A stretch of DNA of 64,000 nt from Nilaparvata lugens (GCF_014356525.2 NC_052514.1:2610669-2674668), one strand, 5' to 3'; shown: positions 1 through 30,867, counted from the first letter of the stretch. Notes: generated by a model from the letters alone, not told the origin. Translations and numbers: made by a program.

Positions 1-184
1 CTTTCCTATTTTCTTCTCAATATCTAATTCATCTTTTCAACTAATGTCACTTCCTAGATATGTATATTGAGAAACTTGTTCCAAAACTGTATTATTAATA
101 ACAATTTTTGATCTGACCGGATATTTGCCTCTGAATGCCATAATTTTTGTTTTTGTAGTTTATTATAAAATATTTATTTTTCAG

Positions 185-3100
185 CTGATATGTTTCATTC
201 CACTCGTGGCTATTGTATGGTATGCTATGACCGGAGCTGAAGGTCTTGACAGATTTCTTTACAATACGGCAGATCTCAGCTCTACAAAGGTAGAATACGT
301 AAAAGCTGTAGCAGGATTTGAAAATGCTCGATCTCTAGTAAGCGACATAAAATACAATGAAGTGAAATATAAACAAGCTCGAGATAAGGCCACTTGGAAC
401 AGCCAAGAAGATGATATATTTAAAAATTTCGACGATCCTTTGTGGGATCATTGGAGGGAGTTGAGACCTAAAACCATACTGAGTGATATAATTTGTGATG
501 GAGGTCTTCTAAAATTTGTATACAGAGTTCTATTTGTGGCCGGGGGAGGTAATTATTATTTCAATTAATAATTTATTGATTAATACAATAAGTAGGCCTA
601 CATCATCAAAATGATAGGGAGAGAAAAATTAAGGTAACCTTGTGCTATTCCTCTCCCAAATTTAGATAAGGTTGCACATAGTCCGAAATAGGTTAAAGCT
701 GCGTTTTCACCAAAGTTTTGTTGAATCATTGAGAATTATTATACAACTTACAGAACAGTACCATAGGCTAACTTGCTGCCCCCAAAACGGTTCAAATTCT
801 AATTTATACAACAGTCTAAATGTAGCTAGAGGTTATAAGAGTCACTTCAAAATTCTTCAATTACACACTCAGTTTACAATCCATACAAACAAAAATCATT
901 TTTAAATGAAAAAAATACTTCTAAACTGAATTAAATTAATTACAAATAATTGGAAAACTCCAAACTTTGAAAAAACTAAAATTTTGGGACTGAAAAGACA
1001 GACACACTATTTAGAACTTATCACAGTAGAATATTAGCTGTGTTTACACCAAAGTTATTAACAAAATGTTAAAAACTAATCCTTATAGATTCCACTAGAT
1101 TGAACGGAACTTGACAAACTCATATGTTCATCATGTGTATGATAAGGTATGTTCAATCTAATTGAATCTATAAAGATTAGTTATTGACATTTTGTCATTT
1201 TTTTAACTTTGGTGTAAACGCAGCTTTAGTCTTGTAGTTGTTCACTTCACAAAATTTTCAGTCCTTACGGTAATTATTTTCACAAAGTAAATTTCAATCA
1301 TCTTCATCTTCATACATCTCATTACTCACGCACAAGCCTAGAACTAATGTTGGCATCATCCTCAGCAAAAAACTGATCTATTTTGTTATTAAAATGACCG
1401 TATTTACTATTAAAATATACTATAACAAAAATTCAAAGTAGAGGATTGAGGTTGCACAAAAGCCTGTTAAATTTCAATTAAGTTTTTTGAACACTATTTT
1501 AATGAAAAAAGGAACAATTTTTAATAAAAATTTAATTAATGCTATGAAATAATAGTTTTTATTAAAATGAAGTTACCGTAGTGGTTTTTTTTGACAAAAG
1601 GCTATTTCAAGTCTCTTCAGTTATTAGGAATATAAATTTTAATTATGATTAAATGCCAGGATAATCAATCAGAGAAGGCTTATTTTTAAAGACGGCTCTG
1701 ATTGGCTCTTGTGACATTTAATCATGATTGAAATTTAACTGGTTTGTGTGCAACTAAGCCCAAAATGAATTTATTTGCCATCAAATCAGAAATCAAGTCG
1801 AGATGCATGTCTTTATTACGAGATAAAAATGTCGACTATTTATTATTATTCAGTCTTAATTCATTTATCATAAATTGATATCAATTCTACTGTAGCCTAT
1901 TGAATTAAAATATTTATATTTATTTATCCACCAAAAATATTTGTAATACAATGTAAGTTATATAGAAAATTATCCAGGCTCACATTAAAACACATAATCA
2001 ATGAAGAACAGTTCAAGCTTGGTAACGAAAATCAAATTAAATTATTTATATTTTGATACTGTATTGATGATTATTCAATTCAAGTAAATGGTTTAAACAA
2101 TTTGTAATAGGATAATAGGAGCAAATCGAATAATTCCTCCAAAAAATTGTGAATTTGATTGTTTCCATATTAGATTTGTAAAAGGGGAAAATAACTGGTT
2201 TTACATTTTTTGTTTTATGCAAATTAATTAGAAAGTATAACCTGCTGTTGTCTCCTTGAATGATATAAAATGTATGATGCTTCAATTTTATTATAATAAT
2301 TTTGTACCCATTTCAATCAAGGAAAGATTTCAAATTTGAATTGTTCCATTTTATCTTATTTCTCATAGATTTTCCTTATTATTAGTTGTTTTTTGTTTAT
2401 TTGTGATGGGGAATACCAATAGAACATCTTCCCAAAGAAATAATTATTTTTATTTCATCAAGTTCATTATTCCAATGAATAATAATCTCTATTTCATTTT
2501 CCTAGATAATTTTTTCTAATGTCGAATAATTAGTTCTATTCCCAACAATATTGAAACTTTCCCTATAAAATTCAGCGGATTTTCCTTCTTTATCTGTGTT
2601 TTTTGTATTTAGCAGCATATTCCATTCCGGTATTGGATTTTTTAAGATGATAGCTATAATTATGGCTTCATGATTCATTTCTTTGATTTTTTAATATTCT
2701 ATAATTTTTCTTTCAGATTCAATTTTCTTCTTAGTTTTTATTGGAACAATTCTCGGGATTGGCGTGGTTTTTAATGGGTTGTTGCTTATTGGAGCTCATA
2801 TTGTGAGTAGAATTTGCTTATTTAAGTAATTTTTCAAATGTTTATTTCTTGAAAATTTGCTTATTCTACTATTAAATACTACTAATTGAATCAATTATTT
2901 TGTTGTGTTACCTACAGTAGTTAAACATGAGCCTACCGTACAAGAATTCTTGAATTCTTCAAGCTTCAACTGGGAGAATAATTTAGGCAACTATTCAACC
3001 TCAAACAGCACGTTTCAATGTTGGCTACTTCAACTGTAATAGAAATTTTCACAATGATATGGTATGATATGATATGAAATCCTTGAAATCAATGAAATGA

Positions 3101-4939
3101 TATGGGCTTCTTTCATTTTTAAAATTTACTTCAAATACTTAAACATGGTCAATCGTATAGTTTTATCTTCCATCCAACAATATTGCCTAAAAAGGTTTCT
3201 TCTATTGTCAGAATTGAAAGGAAATATTCTTTGCATTGAATAAATTTTCAACAATGTGTTCCATATGATCCCTTCAATATTATGTTTCGATCTTCATACA
3301 ATCATTTACTCATCTCCTCTATTTTTGATTTCATTGATTTATAATAGACCTGTATTAAAAAGATTACCGTATGATTTCTTCTGATCTATTTCGAACTGCG
3401 ATGAATCAACACACTACCAACGGTACCTTAATGTTTTATGCAACAATATGCAGTCAATTATTCATGGAAATATTCATTTGAAATTATCTAATTATAATAA
3501 TTAATGAAATGAAATTATTCATTTGGTTTACAACAGTCAACACTGATCCAATACTGTTGAAAATGGGTACGGTACCTGACACCTACAAGTACTCCAGTCA
3601 GTAAGTAAACTAAACTAAGTCGTTTTTAAAATAAAATATTTGGCTGCAAGTGAATGTTTAAAACAACAAAAAAACTATTATATCTGTGCTAATGGAATGA
3701 AATCTATAGTGAGGTCTACGTTATAATGGCCGTATTTTATTAACATAGGTGTTGCTATCCTTGTCTTTTCGACTAAACAGATAGCAGACACCATCCTTTT
3801 CTAGCTCCGCAACGTTGCCAAATCCGTTTTTAACAATGTAGAAATATAATTGATCAAGGCATACAAACGGCAACGCTGTTCTTATATCTTTATCCACTGT
3901 TATAGGCTATAATAACGTGGACCTCACTATAATAGAGAGTATGAAGACGTTGTGATTGAATAGAAGGTGAACATTGAGAGAGTGTGTTATAAATGTATTC
4001 CAACATCTCTTTAACAATGCTTTGTCCTTTTTGATTCATGTGATATTTATTAGTGTTTTTGTTGTTTTTCTGCAGAATAATGTAACTCACATGGCGGCTT
4101 GGGTAGCTTACCAGAGATTTATTTTCATCCTAGATCTGATTCTACTGTTGATTACAGTATATTATTCACAATCACCCCTTTTGACTTTCATTCAAACTTT
4201 GAGAATGAGTAAGTATCAAGTTTCCATTTTAACTAGCTTCAAGCTACCTTTAAACCAAAGTTATCAACAAAATGTTAATAATTTAATCTTTTATAGATTC
4301 TATAAGATTGAACATAACTTATCATACACATGATGAACAGATGTGTTTGTCAAGTTCCGTTCAATCTAATAGCATCTATAAGGACGAAAAAAGAAACATT
4401 TTGTTGATAACTTTGGTGTAAACGTAACTTGAGATTTTTGATTCCACTGTTCTAGTTTTATTCAATTTTAATTCCGTCTGTGATATTGAATTTGTTGTTC
4501 AATTATTCAGACTATTAGACGTTTATTGTGGTGACATTTTTGTAATGCATATTTATATGATGTGTGTTTTGTTTGATTAATTGTTTATGACCTGTGTTAA
4601 TATATTGTTTTATATACGATGCACAACATGAAAAATAAAATAAAATTGAATTGGTTGTGATAGACTATAATATATTTTCAAAAATAAAAAATAATAAAAT
4701 CATTTTTGTTTTCAGTTTTCGGGTTGTGGTGTATTGGCACTGTCAACAGAAATATTAGAAGCTTCACTTCAGAACCAAAAATTATGGAGGCTCCAGTTTT
4801 CAGCATAAATACAAATCCATTGAAGATTGATACGGTACATGAAAATGTATACGGTATTAAAAAGAACTTTTACATTTCATGTAGGAAAAGAATTCACATA
4901 GTAAGCAATATAAGATTTACATTGAACTATCTGCATTAA
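185..4939 (+). CDS. Four-TM membrane protein family, paralogue 1 (3' four exons)
   Basis: Coding exons read as 185-548, 2717-2802, 4076-4208 and 4716-4939 (stop). Each is bounded by AG/GT, with intron phases 1, 0 and 1, and together they give 268 codons plus stop. The first exon opens directly in a hydrophobic stretch (LICFIPLVAIVWYAM), so at least one upstream exon lies left of the window, as in paralogue 2. Next comes a charged loop of about 100 residues ending in VLFVAGG, then a Gly-rich membrane segment (exon 2717) and a third membrane segment (WVAYQRFIFILDLILLLI, exon 4076). A short WC motif and a basic tail close the protein. The tail is longer than in paralogues 2 and 3. Organisation resembles arthropod DUF4728/pasiflora-like four-TM proteins (family inference, moderate). 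No function can be read from sequence. Confidence 0.75.
575..1290 (+). repeat. R4 repeat copy split by a TIR element
   Basis: The R4 repeat (recognisable by CATCAAAATGATAGGGAGAG) runs 575-693 and resumes at about 1229-1290 (GTCTTGTAGTTGTTCACTTC). The interruption is the R5 element at 694-1228. Uninterrupted R4 copies occur at 39993-40170 and 54462-54640, which shows that the two halves belong together. Confidence 0.6.
694..1228. mobile_element. R5 TIR element (nested MITE)
   Basis: Starts with TAAAGCTGCGTTTTCACCAA and ends with the inverted counterpart TTGGTGTAAACGCAGCTTTA. A second R5 start (about 1036) lies inside, so 1036-1228 is itself a complete hairpin-like copy, with inner arms around TATAGATTCCACTAGATTGAAC and its reverse complement near 1150-1175. 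It sits inside an R4 repeat in the first intron seen of paralogue 1. Similar copies lie at 4241-4433 and, diverged, 63298-63480. Confidence 0.6.
1291..2716 (+). other. Intron of paralogue 1, mostly featureless
   Basis: A+T-rich intron sequence. The only structure seen is an R9 hairpin repeat at about 1628-1760 (arms around AATTATGATTAAATG and its reverse complement, ending in TTGTGTGCAAC). No exon-like or RNA-like feature was recognised in the remainder. Confidence 0.5.
3705..3931. mobile_element. R1 MITE, short copy
   Basis: Begins TATAGTGAGGTCTACGTTAT and ends ATAACGTGGACCTCACTATA. These are the family's roughly 28-bp terminal inverted repeats, whose outermost TA is probably the target duplication. 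At 227 bp it is shorter than the usual 350-380 bp and lacks the middle. Located in an intron of paralogue 1. Confidence 0.75.
4241..4433. mobile_element. R5 MITE copy
   Basis: Arms AAACCAAAGTTATCAACAAA and TTGTTGATAACTTTGGTGTA are inverted repeats. The interior carries the same inner hairpin as 1036-1228. It starts about 30 bp after the splice donor of the 4076-4208 exon. Confidence 0.55.
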
Positions 4940-5400
4940 TGTTATTTATTTAATTTTTGGTAATTTTATTTATTGTATAGCACTCTATTATCCATTGTTT
5001 ATTTGATTGTGTTAAGAGAAATACCTATTTTATAAAAAAACTTCTACATTTCATGTGTATGAGAAGAATATGCATAGTACAGTAAGATTGACTTTAAAAT
5101 TTCTCCATTGATGTTATTATTTATTCATTCCTAACTCATGTGCTAAAAGGGGATGAGGGTGGTTTAGAAGTTGCATTTTCTGCGTTTTGCTTCCACGCTC
5201 ATATCTTGGGAACAATGCATTTAACCGTCATAACTAACCATTCGAAAATGAAGCTTGATAAATTCTCTACACTTTTTGTATAGTGAAATTTTGTGATGTT
5301 CCCAACAGTAAGAGAGATATTCGCTCTTTAAGGTGTGTAATATTGTTGAAATAATAGGTTTTTATCCAATGTTTTGCTCTTTCAGGGCTTATAACTTTCC
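4940..5400. other. 3' flank of paralogue 1
   Basis: No gene recognised. A related phrase (AACAATGCAT near TATCTTGG or TAACTTTCC) occurs at about 5210 and 5399, suggesting a decayed direct repeat. Confidence 0.3.
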
Positions 5401-5401
5401 A

Positions 5402-5505
5402 ACAATGCATCATAAAAACTGACGATGCTTATCGTAGGTTTGTAGAGCATTGAATTCTCTTCTAAATGATGTCTTATTTCATTATTCCAAGTTTTCCTTT
5501 TATTA

Positions 5506-5508
<3 letters not shown>
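5402..5508 (+). repeat. Left arm of inverted repeat flanking the LINE
   Basis: The stretch containing GATGCTTATCGTAGGTTTGTAG and AGCATTGAATTCTCTTCT reappears in reverse complement at about 9815-9905. The arms are about 90-100 bp and bracket the LINE and both (ATT)n tracts. Confidence 0.65.
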
Positions 5509-5542
<34 letters not shown>

Positions 5543-5560
5543 TAATAATAATAATAATAA
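5509..5560. repeat. (AAT)n microsatellite
   Basis: Nearly uninterrupted AAT units at the 3' tail of the minus-strand LINE. A matching AAT tract sits beyond its 5' side at about 9348-9423. Confidence 0.9.
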
Positions 5561-6234
5561 TTTCAATTTCAATTTATTTCATTTAAAGTTACATAGTATC
5601 ATATACATACAGTGTTTTGTTGCTCCTCTAGCTTAGAGCTAATTGAGGAGTATTCAAATTTCATACTACATCATAATAGTTATACATTCTATAAATACTA
5701 CAAATGAAAATTTTTGTAAAGTGTTCAATAAACTAAATTGAAAGTCTATTATAGTTTCTATCTGGGATTTGATATTAAAGTTTTAATTTCTACCACTTGA
5801 ATCACAACACTAGTCTACTCTCTATTCTATACTCTATTAATACTCTATATTCTACTAAATCGGTGATCAAACTTGCAGACATTATTGTCTCTTGCATTTA
5901 GGTGGCTGTGAACAGCTGACTAGCTGAACCAACATGCGCATCAACAACATTACATCACACACACAGTCATAGAATACAAAAACATAACCTATCCTCCAAA
6001 AAAAAAAACATTTATTATACTACAAACTGTAATATACACTCTCTTAATCATTTTCAACTGCTTCTAAAGCACTTTTTTGTTTACAATATTAAAATTATTC
6101 TTTTTTATTTATTAATCCATAGTTTTTTCTTTTCCATTTCCCATTGTACAGTGCCGTTTATTATTGTCTACTATGTGCAAACTAACCTATCTACTAACTA
6201 ACCTATTAGAATAATTTTCAACATATCTTTCCAT

Positions 6235-7308
6235 TCAAACAATTCCTATAAAATAATTCTTAAGTTTAGTTTTTATTTCATTTCTTTGTAAATTTTTCAA
6301 TTCTGGTGGCAAATCGTTCAACAGGTAAGGGATTCTGTATTTTAATAGGTTCTTACCATAATTATTATTATAACGCTGTGCTCTAAATAGCCTATTTCTC
6401 AAACCATAACTTATTTCGTTTATTTCCCTTAATTCATCTTCAAAATAATGTCTGGACAAATCAGTGAATTTGGCGAGAGATTCTGGTGTCATAATACCCA
6501 ATATTCCAAGCTCGACTCCATTAAATAATGTATTTGCTACTCTTCTAACTACATCATACAACGGCTGTCTCAAATACACTGGTGCTAAACTATGAATTGT
6601 AATACCATAGAATATTATACTTTGAATCATAGAGAAATAGATAATTCTTTTAATATTTATTGGAAAACAGTGGCTAATTCTAGAGCATTTGTATAAAGCA
6701 GCTTTCATAATTCGCAGCATCCTATTATTGTGTGAATTGAATTTCATGTCTGCATCAAAAACAACTCCTAGATGCTTAATATTCTCACTGAATTCCAAAT
6801 GCTGGCACCCGCATGTGTTTCTCAAATTATTATATCTTAGACATTCTGCTTTATGGCAAATTAATTTATAATTGTACAAACCTACGTTAATTCTAGGATT
6901 TCTAAATATAATTACCTTTGTTTTCTGAGAATTTATCTTGATACCGTTGTTGAAAAAATATTTATTAGCCAAATTGAGATCCTCTTGCATGTATCTTATG
7001 CCCATTATTAGATCAGTGTGTGTCATATATAGCAGGTTGTCATCTGCATACTGTTGCACCTTACTTTTGAAACTGAGACTAGCTAGATCGTTTACATACA
7101 GATTAAATAGAACAGGAGACAAAATGCTGCCTTGAATAAGTCCACAGGATTGATTATAATCGGTACTAATATATTCACCTATTCTAACATGTATTTTTCT
7201 ATTTTCAAAATAGTTTTCAAACAAGTTGAATAGCTTTCCACGAATACCTATTCTATTGATTTTTTGTAACATAATTTCATAATTAACCAAATCATATGCT
7301 TTTGTCAA
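6235..7308 (-). pseudogene. LINE reverse transcriptase, C-terminal block
   Basis: Encodes RT motif A (TKAYD), the QGSILSPVLFNLYVNDL block, the catalytic YADD box (YADDNLLY), the NSQKTK and HLGVVFDADMKFN motifs, and a His/Cys-poor LINE C-terminus. The upstream frame (7323) ends in a stop just before motif A. The sequence immediately upstream (ATDLTKAYD) continues in this frame, so a small indel near 7310-7325 separates the two blocks. The Met at 7308 is internal, not a true start. Confidence 0.85.
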
Positions 7309-7322
7309 ATCTGTTGCAACAG

Positions 7323-8558
7323 TTATGACAATTTATTGTCATTTAAAGCTTCAAATATATTTTCTGTTAGTTTTTCTAATAAATCTATTGTTAATTTTTT
7401 TGGAATAAACCCATATTGAGAATCATTTATTATGTTCTGATTGATCAGGTATTGATTCAATTGCATACAGATGAAATGTTCTAGAATTTTCATAATTACT
7501 GAGATTGATCCTATTGGCCTATAAGAACCTACATTTTTCTTTGCTCCATTCTTGAAAATTGGTCTGAGATGTGTTATTTTTAGACGCTGAGGTATTTTTC
7601 CTGTTTCAATTATCCTATTAATCAAATGCATCAGGATCAGCTTTAGATAGAAAATGTTATTTATTATATCTTTTGGCCTAATTTTGTCAGGTCCTGCAGA
7701 TGATCTATTGTTTAGTTTGTTAATGATACTATAAAGTTGATGTTCTTTCATTTTTTTAAAATTCATACTCATCCTATCCCCTATTGTATAGTTACCTTCT
7801 TTTAAATCTGGTATTATATCAAAGTGTTGCCCGTTCATTTCTGTTGTAATTTCTTCTATTTTTTCTTTAAAGCTGTTTTTAAATTTCTCTGTTAGGTTCA
7901 TAATTTGATGATCTTCATTGATATTGAAATTTAACTTAATTGATTCCTTTAGAGACGGCCTATTCTTCTTATTTATAAAATGATTGATGATTTCCCAAAT
8001 TTTCTCAGTATTGTTGGAGTTATCATTGAAAGCCCTATAATAGTATTTCCTTTTCTCATTACGAATCATGTCTGTTAACTTATTTCGTATGTTTCTAAAC
8101 TGATTTCTCAAATCCACATTATGTTTATCTCTTTTAACCATTTGCCATAAATAGTTCTTTCTCTCTATCATCAGCTTAATTCTATCATTGAACCAGGAAT
8201 TATGTAGTTGCTTAGTTTTTTGTTTAACCTTTATGACACTTTTAGCATATATATTTTCGAACCTCTTAATTCTATCATTGAACCAGGAATTATGTAGTTG
8301 CTTAGTTTTTTGTTTAACCTTTATGACACTTTTAGCATATATATTTTCGAACCTCCTGACTATATCCTTATAAATATCTGATGGTTCTCTTAAGTCTAGA
8401 ATCGGCCACCAATTTTCAGTTTGAATCAATTCATTTACTCTCCCCGTTAAAATGACACTTTTATATTCATTTTCCATAGTCTGGTGTGTACCATCTGTAC
8501 ATGTTTCTAACAATTTAATCCCTGTCCAGTAATGGTCTGCAATTTTGCTTTCAATCAA
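7323..8558 (-). pseudogene. LINE endonuclease C-terminus, linker and RT N-terminus
   Basis: Carries the RT entry motifs (SSAGPDKI, PIGSISVIMKILEHFI, QYGFIPKKLTIDLL). The same frame extends upstream of the apparent Met to about 8660, where KPTRE and a C-terminal endonuclease-like stretch (SSCLDHV) are found. This shows that it was once continuous with the 9217-8696 block. A 30-residue segment (RFENIYAKSV...) is present twice in tandem through an exact 90-bp duplication at 8177-8356. Confidence 0.8.
8177..8356. repeat. 90-bp tandem duplication inside the LINE ORF
   Basis: The unit starting AATTCTATCATTGAACCAGG occurs at about 8177 and again at about 8267 and is identical over 90 bp. It keeps the frame and duplicates 30 residues. 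Confidence 0.9.
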
Positions 8559-8695
8559 AAATGAAATATAAGAGTTGTTAGGATCTAACTTTACATTAAC
8601 ATGATCTAGGCATGATGATACAACTGTGTTACCATATGTTTCCTCTCTAGTTGGCTTTTGTATAGTATTGTATAAACCATAAGAGTAGAGTACAC

Positions 8696-9217
8696 TTATA
8701 TATTATTCGAACCATACATATCTGACAGGTAACATATATTTATATCTCCTACCATGATAATATTTTTTTCTTGACTCATTCTTTCTGATGTTAAAAGCCT
8801 CTCTAATACTTCATTAAATAAATTCACATTTTGATTAGGTGGTCTATAAATAGCTATAATTATTATTGTCGTATTTCTATCACAAAACTTGAAAGATATC
8901 AATTCAGCAGAAACAAAATCTATTTCATTTTTCTCAACTTTAATACCTGCTTTGTAAAAAATTCCCAATCCACCTCCCCCTCTCCCATCGGACCTACATT
9001 TAAATAGACTTGTAAAACCCTGAATTCCATACAAATTTGTTTCTTCACTATTAATATTAATTTCGCTCAGCACAAGAATATCTATTTCATTGATTATACT
9101 GTTAGTTTCTGCTCTCAATGTATCCCAATTTTTTCTAAGTGATCTAATATTGGTGCATAGAATATTTAGTTCCTTCGCTGTCTTGTTCTTCTTCAAAAAT
9201 TCTTTGGACTGATCCAA
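8696..9217 (-). pseudogene. LINE endonuclease (EEP fold), N-terminal block
   Basis: Motifs in order: LCTNIRSL (strand 1 Asn), VLSEI (metal-binding Glu), the GRGGGGLGIF turn, AIYRPPN and VGDINI (the GDxN motif). The frame ends shortly after GDIN. The remaining endonuclease motifs continue in another frame (see 7323-8558), so a frameshift lies at about 8660-8700. Confidence 0.8.
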
Positions 9218-9347
9218 GTCTTGAAATACTCTGAAATCCCTGTCGTTATTTAAATCTTCTTCATTTAATTGAAAAATTTTGATTTCTAGAAAGTTTTATG
9301 GTTAAATTTTTATTTATACCTATAATATTATTGTTTGGTAGATTTAA

Positions 9348-9361
9348 TAATAATAATAATG

Positions 9362-9423
<62 letters not shown>
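9348..9423. repeat. (AAT)n microsatellite, 5' side of LINE
   Basis: AAT/ATT units with a few interruptions. Together with 5509-5560 it makes the LINE flanked by the same simple repeat on both sides. Confidence 0.85.
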
Positions 9424-9815
9424 TTTTGTGACCTGGCTGGCTCAGTTCTGGTGTCAGAGTTTTCAGGTCGCAACTGATCAATTTCAGGGCCTCTGACATG
9501 ACCTAACGACTTCTTTTTAGGGAGCCGGGACCGACGACTTAACGGTCCATCCGAAGCACGGATTCCTTTCACTGATATAGCAGCTTCAATGTAGGGGGTG
9601 GAATTTTCATTGCAACAGTGTCAACTCAGCGGTTCCACATCTTCAACAGAGGGAATAAAGATGCGCACTTTTGCTATGTTTACCTACTAACTAGTCCAAA
9701 TTAAGCTGCAAAGTCGAAAATTGTGTCACAGGCACCCCCTTCAAATGTCATTGTCAGACGATCAATTGTTGCAGCAATGAAAATTTCACCCCCTACATTG
9801 AAGCTGCTATAACAA
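9424..9815. repeat. GC-richer repeat with internal inverted repeat
   Basis: Contains a GC-rich stretch (GGAGCCGGGACCGACGACTT) and a foldback whose arms are about 9578-9620 (GCTTCAATGTAGGGGGTG) and about 9770-9812 (CACCCCCTACATTGAAGC). No coding potential is credited; the Ile/Leu-rich ORF on - is a translation of the AAT tract. Confidence 0.5.
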
Positions 9816-9905
9816 TGAAAGGTTAACTTGGAATAGTGAAATAAGCAGACATCATTTAAAAGAGAATTCAATGCTCTACAAACCTTTTACGATAAGCATC
9901 ACCCA
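9815..9905 (-). repeat. Right arm of inverted repeat flanking the LINE
   Basis: Reverse complement of 5402-5508 (AGAGAATTCAATGCTCTACA is the shared core). Confidence 0.65.
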
Positions 9906-10092
9906 AAATTATGTTTGACGTATCATCACGTCTGAACTACCTGGACTGATAAACTTGAAATTTGGCATATAGATTCTTAGTTAACCGAGGATGGTTCTAG
10001 GCCTATTTCAAAATCTTCAAGATTCCACTTGGCAAGTTCTCAGTTTGTCAAGTTTTAAAATAGACTCTTGCGGAGCACGGGTTTCCTGCTAG
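9906..10092 (+). repeat. R3 repeat copy
   Basis: Shares with at least ten other copies the blocks GCATATAGATTCTTA, ACCGAGGATGGTT and GGAGCACGGGT, in that order. Probably the 3' end of a retroposon; no ORF. Confidence 0.6.
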
Positions 10093-10632
10093 TTGTCAAT
10101 ATGAATTATATTATGTGCATAATTATATTATGTATCATAGGTAATGTATATGAAGAATTTATACTTACAAATTATTATCACAAATATTGATAATAAGCCT
10201 ACATAGCAGTGTTTTCATTATAGAGTTCTACAATATTAACATATATTATACTTCAGAATCTATTTTTAAATTAAAAATAGCATAGAGCTCTCTAGAATAT
10301 AGAATATAGATTAAGTTACTATGACTTTTTTGTTTGTTTTCATGGTGAAGTTTGGACTGTAATGTCCACTCTACCACTTAACCACAGATAGAATATGATA
10401 TCGAAATATAACAGGAACATTGCAGGCTTTTTCCATAGAAATTTAAATAATCATTTACAAATCTCTTATCGCATCTGACCTAAGAATCTACGGTTCTCCA
10501 AGAATTCATCACAAAAATATGCACAATACAGAGTACATTCATTGGATATCCCTATAATAATATTATTGTCAAATATTTGTGATTTTTGGAATTGATGGAT
10601 TTTTCCCTCTTGGTATTGATGAGACAGACTCA
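10093..10632. other. Region 3' of paralogue 2 array
   Basis: A+T-rich. The only item seen is an R10 repeat at about 10298-10395 (GAAGTTTGGACTGTAATGTC), present inverted at about 22250-22345. No gene recognised. Confidence 0.4.
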
Positions 10633-11760
10633 CATCAATTATTAAAATGAGTTCTGAGCTGAGATTGGACGATTGTTTCAGTTTAACCTCAGTTTTGTAA
10701 AACTGAGTTTAATAATGGTTTCAGGGATTTCTTATCATGTTTTTTCAATGATACGTTTTAAAATACTATCAGAGGTTTCAATAAGGAAATAATTGCATCT
10801 ATTTGAATTAATACTTCTATTAATGCTTCAATTAATTTGTATAAATTGTTCACATCAATTGAAATTAGTTCTGAGCTGTGATTGGTCGACGATTGCAACA
10901 GTTTGACTTGAGTTTTGTGAAACTGAGTTTAATATGATGGTTTCAGGGATTTCTTCTCATGCTTTTCTACTATGATTATATGTAATAAAATACTATCAGA
11001 GGTTTCATTAAGGAAATAAACACATCTATTTATATCAATAGCCTACTTTTATTTATGCTTCAATCAATTTGTATAAATTGTTCACATCAATTGAAATCGG
11101 TTCTGAGCTGAGATTGGTCGAAGATTGCAACAGTTTGACCCAAGTTTTATAAAACAGTTTAATAATAGTTTCAGGGATTTCTTATCATGTTTTTTTTTTT
11201 TAATGATACGTATCAAAATACTATATCAGAGGTTTCAATAAGGAAATAAATAAATCTATTAGAATGAATAATTTTATTTATGCTTCAATTAATTTCGATG
11301 AATTGTTCACATCAATTAAATTGGTTCTGAGCTGAGATTGGGCGATTGTAACAGTTTGAATTGAGTTTTGTAAAACTGAGTTTAATATAATGGTTTCAGG
11401 GATTTATTCTCATGTTTTTCTACTATGATTATAATATGTAATAAAATACTATCAGAGGTTTCAATAAGGAAATAAATACATCTATTCAAATCTAATACTT
11501 ATGCTTATAAATTATAATAATATATACTTTAAAATATTTATGCTTCATTAAATTTGGATAAATTGTTTACATCAATTGAAATTGGTTCTGAACTGAGATT
11601 GTGCGATTGGAATAGTTTGACCGCCCAAGTTTTATGAAACTGAGCTTAATAATAGTTTCAGGGATTTCTTATCATGTTTTTTTTAATGATACTTATTAAA
11701 ATACTATATCAGAGGTTTCAATTAGGAAATAAATACTCCTTTTTGAATAATTACTTTTAT
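10633..11760 (-). repeat. Tandem array of five terminal-exon-derived units
   Basis: The phrase CATCAATTGAAATnGGTTCTGAGCTGnGATTGG starts at 10633, 10853, 11085, 11310 and 11570, and again at 11793 inside the last coding exon of paralogue 2. Spacings are 220, 232, 225, 260 and 223 bp. Each unit has about 110 bp homologous to the end of that coding exon plus about 110 bp matching its 3' flank (TTTCAGGGATTTCTTATCATG, then ATCAGAGGTTTCAATAAGG). Read on -, the exon-like part stays open in the same frame in units 1, 2, 3 and 5. Units 3 and 5 keep the stop in the homologous position; unit 4 has a 1-nt deletion. This is a tandem duplication of the gene's 3' end, either decayed or acting as alternative terminal exons. 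Confidence 0.85.

Positions 11761-30867
<19,107 letters not shown>

Larger units (their letters stand above)
5561..9240 (-). mobile_element. Decayed non-LTR retrotransposon (LINE; CR1/Jockey-like)
   Basis: Minus-strand element with an apurinic-type endonuclease followed by reverse transcriptase, the ORF2 order of CR1/Jockey/I-type LINEs. The frame is broken into three blocks: endonuclease 9217-8696, a middle block from roughly 8660 down to 7323, and the RT core 7308-6235. The 3' part (5561-6230) is non-coding and ends in a TGAAAT-type tail next to (ATT)n. No intact ORF1 was seen. The element is non-functional as sequenced; clade assignment is by motif resemblance only. Confidence 0.8.

Noticed and set aside
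2046..2285. 79-codon ORF on - in an intron of paralogue 1
   Set aside because: Low-complexity composition, no homologue among paralogues at this position, and no splice signals of note.
9261..9572. 103-codon ORF with Ile/Leu runs, a candidate LINE ORF1
   Set aside because: More than a quarter of it is the translated AAT microsatellite; the rest has no gag-like zinc motif.
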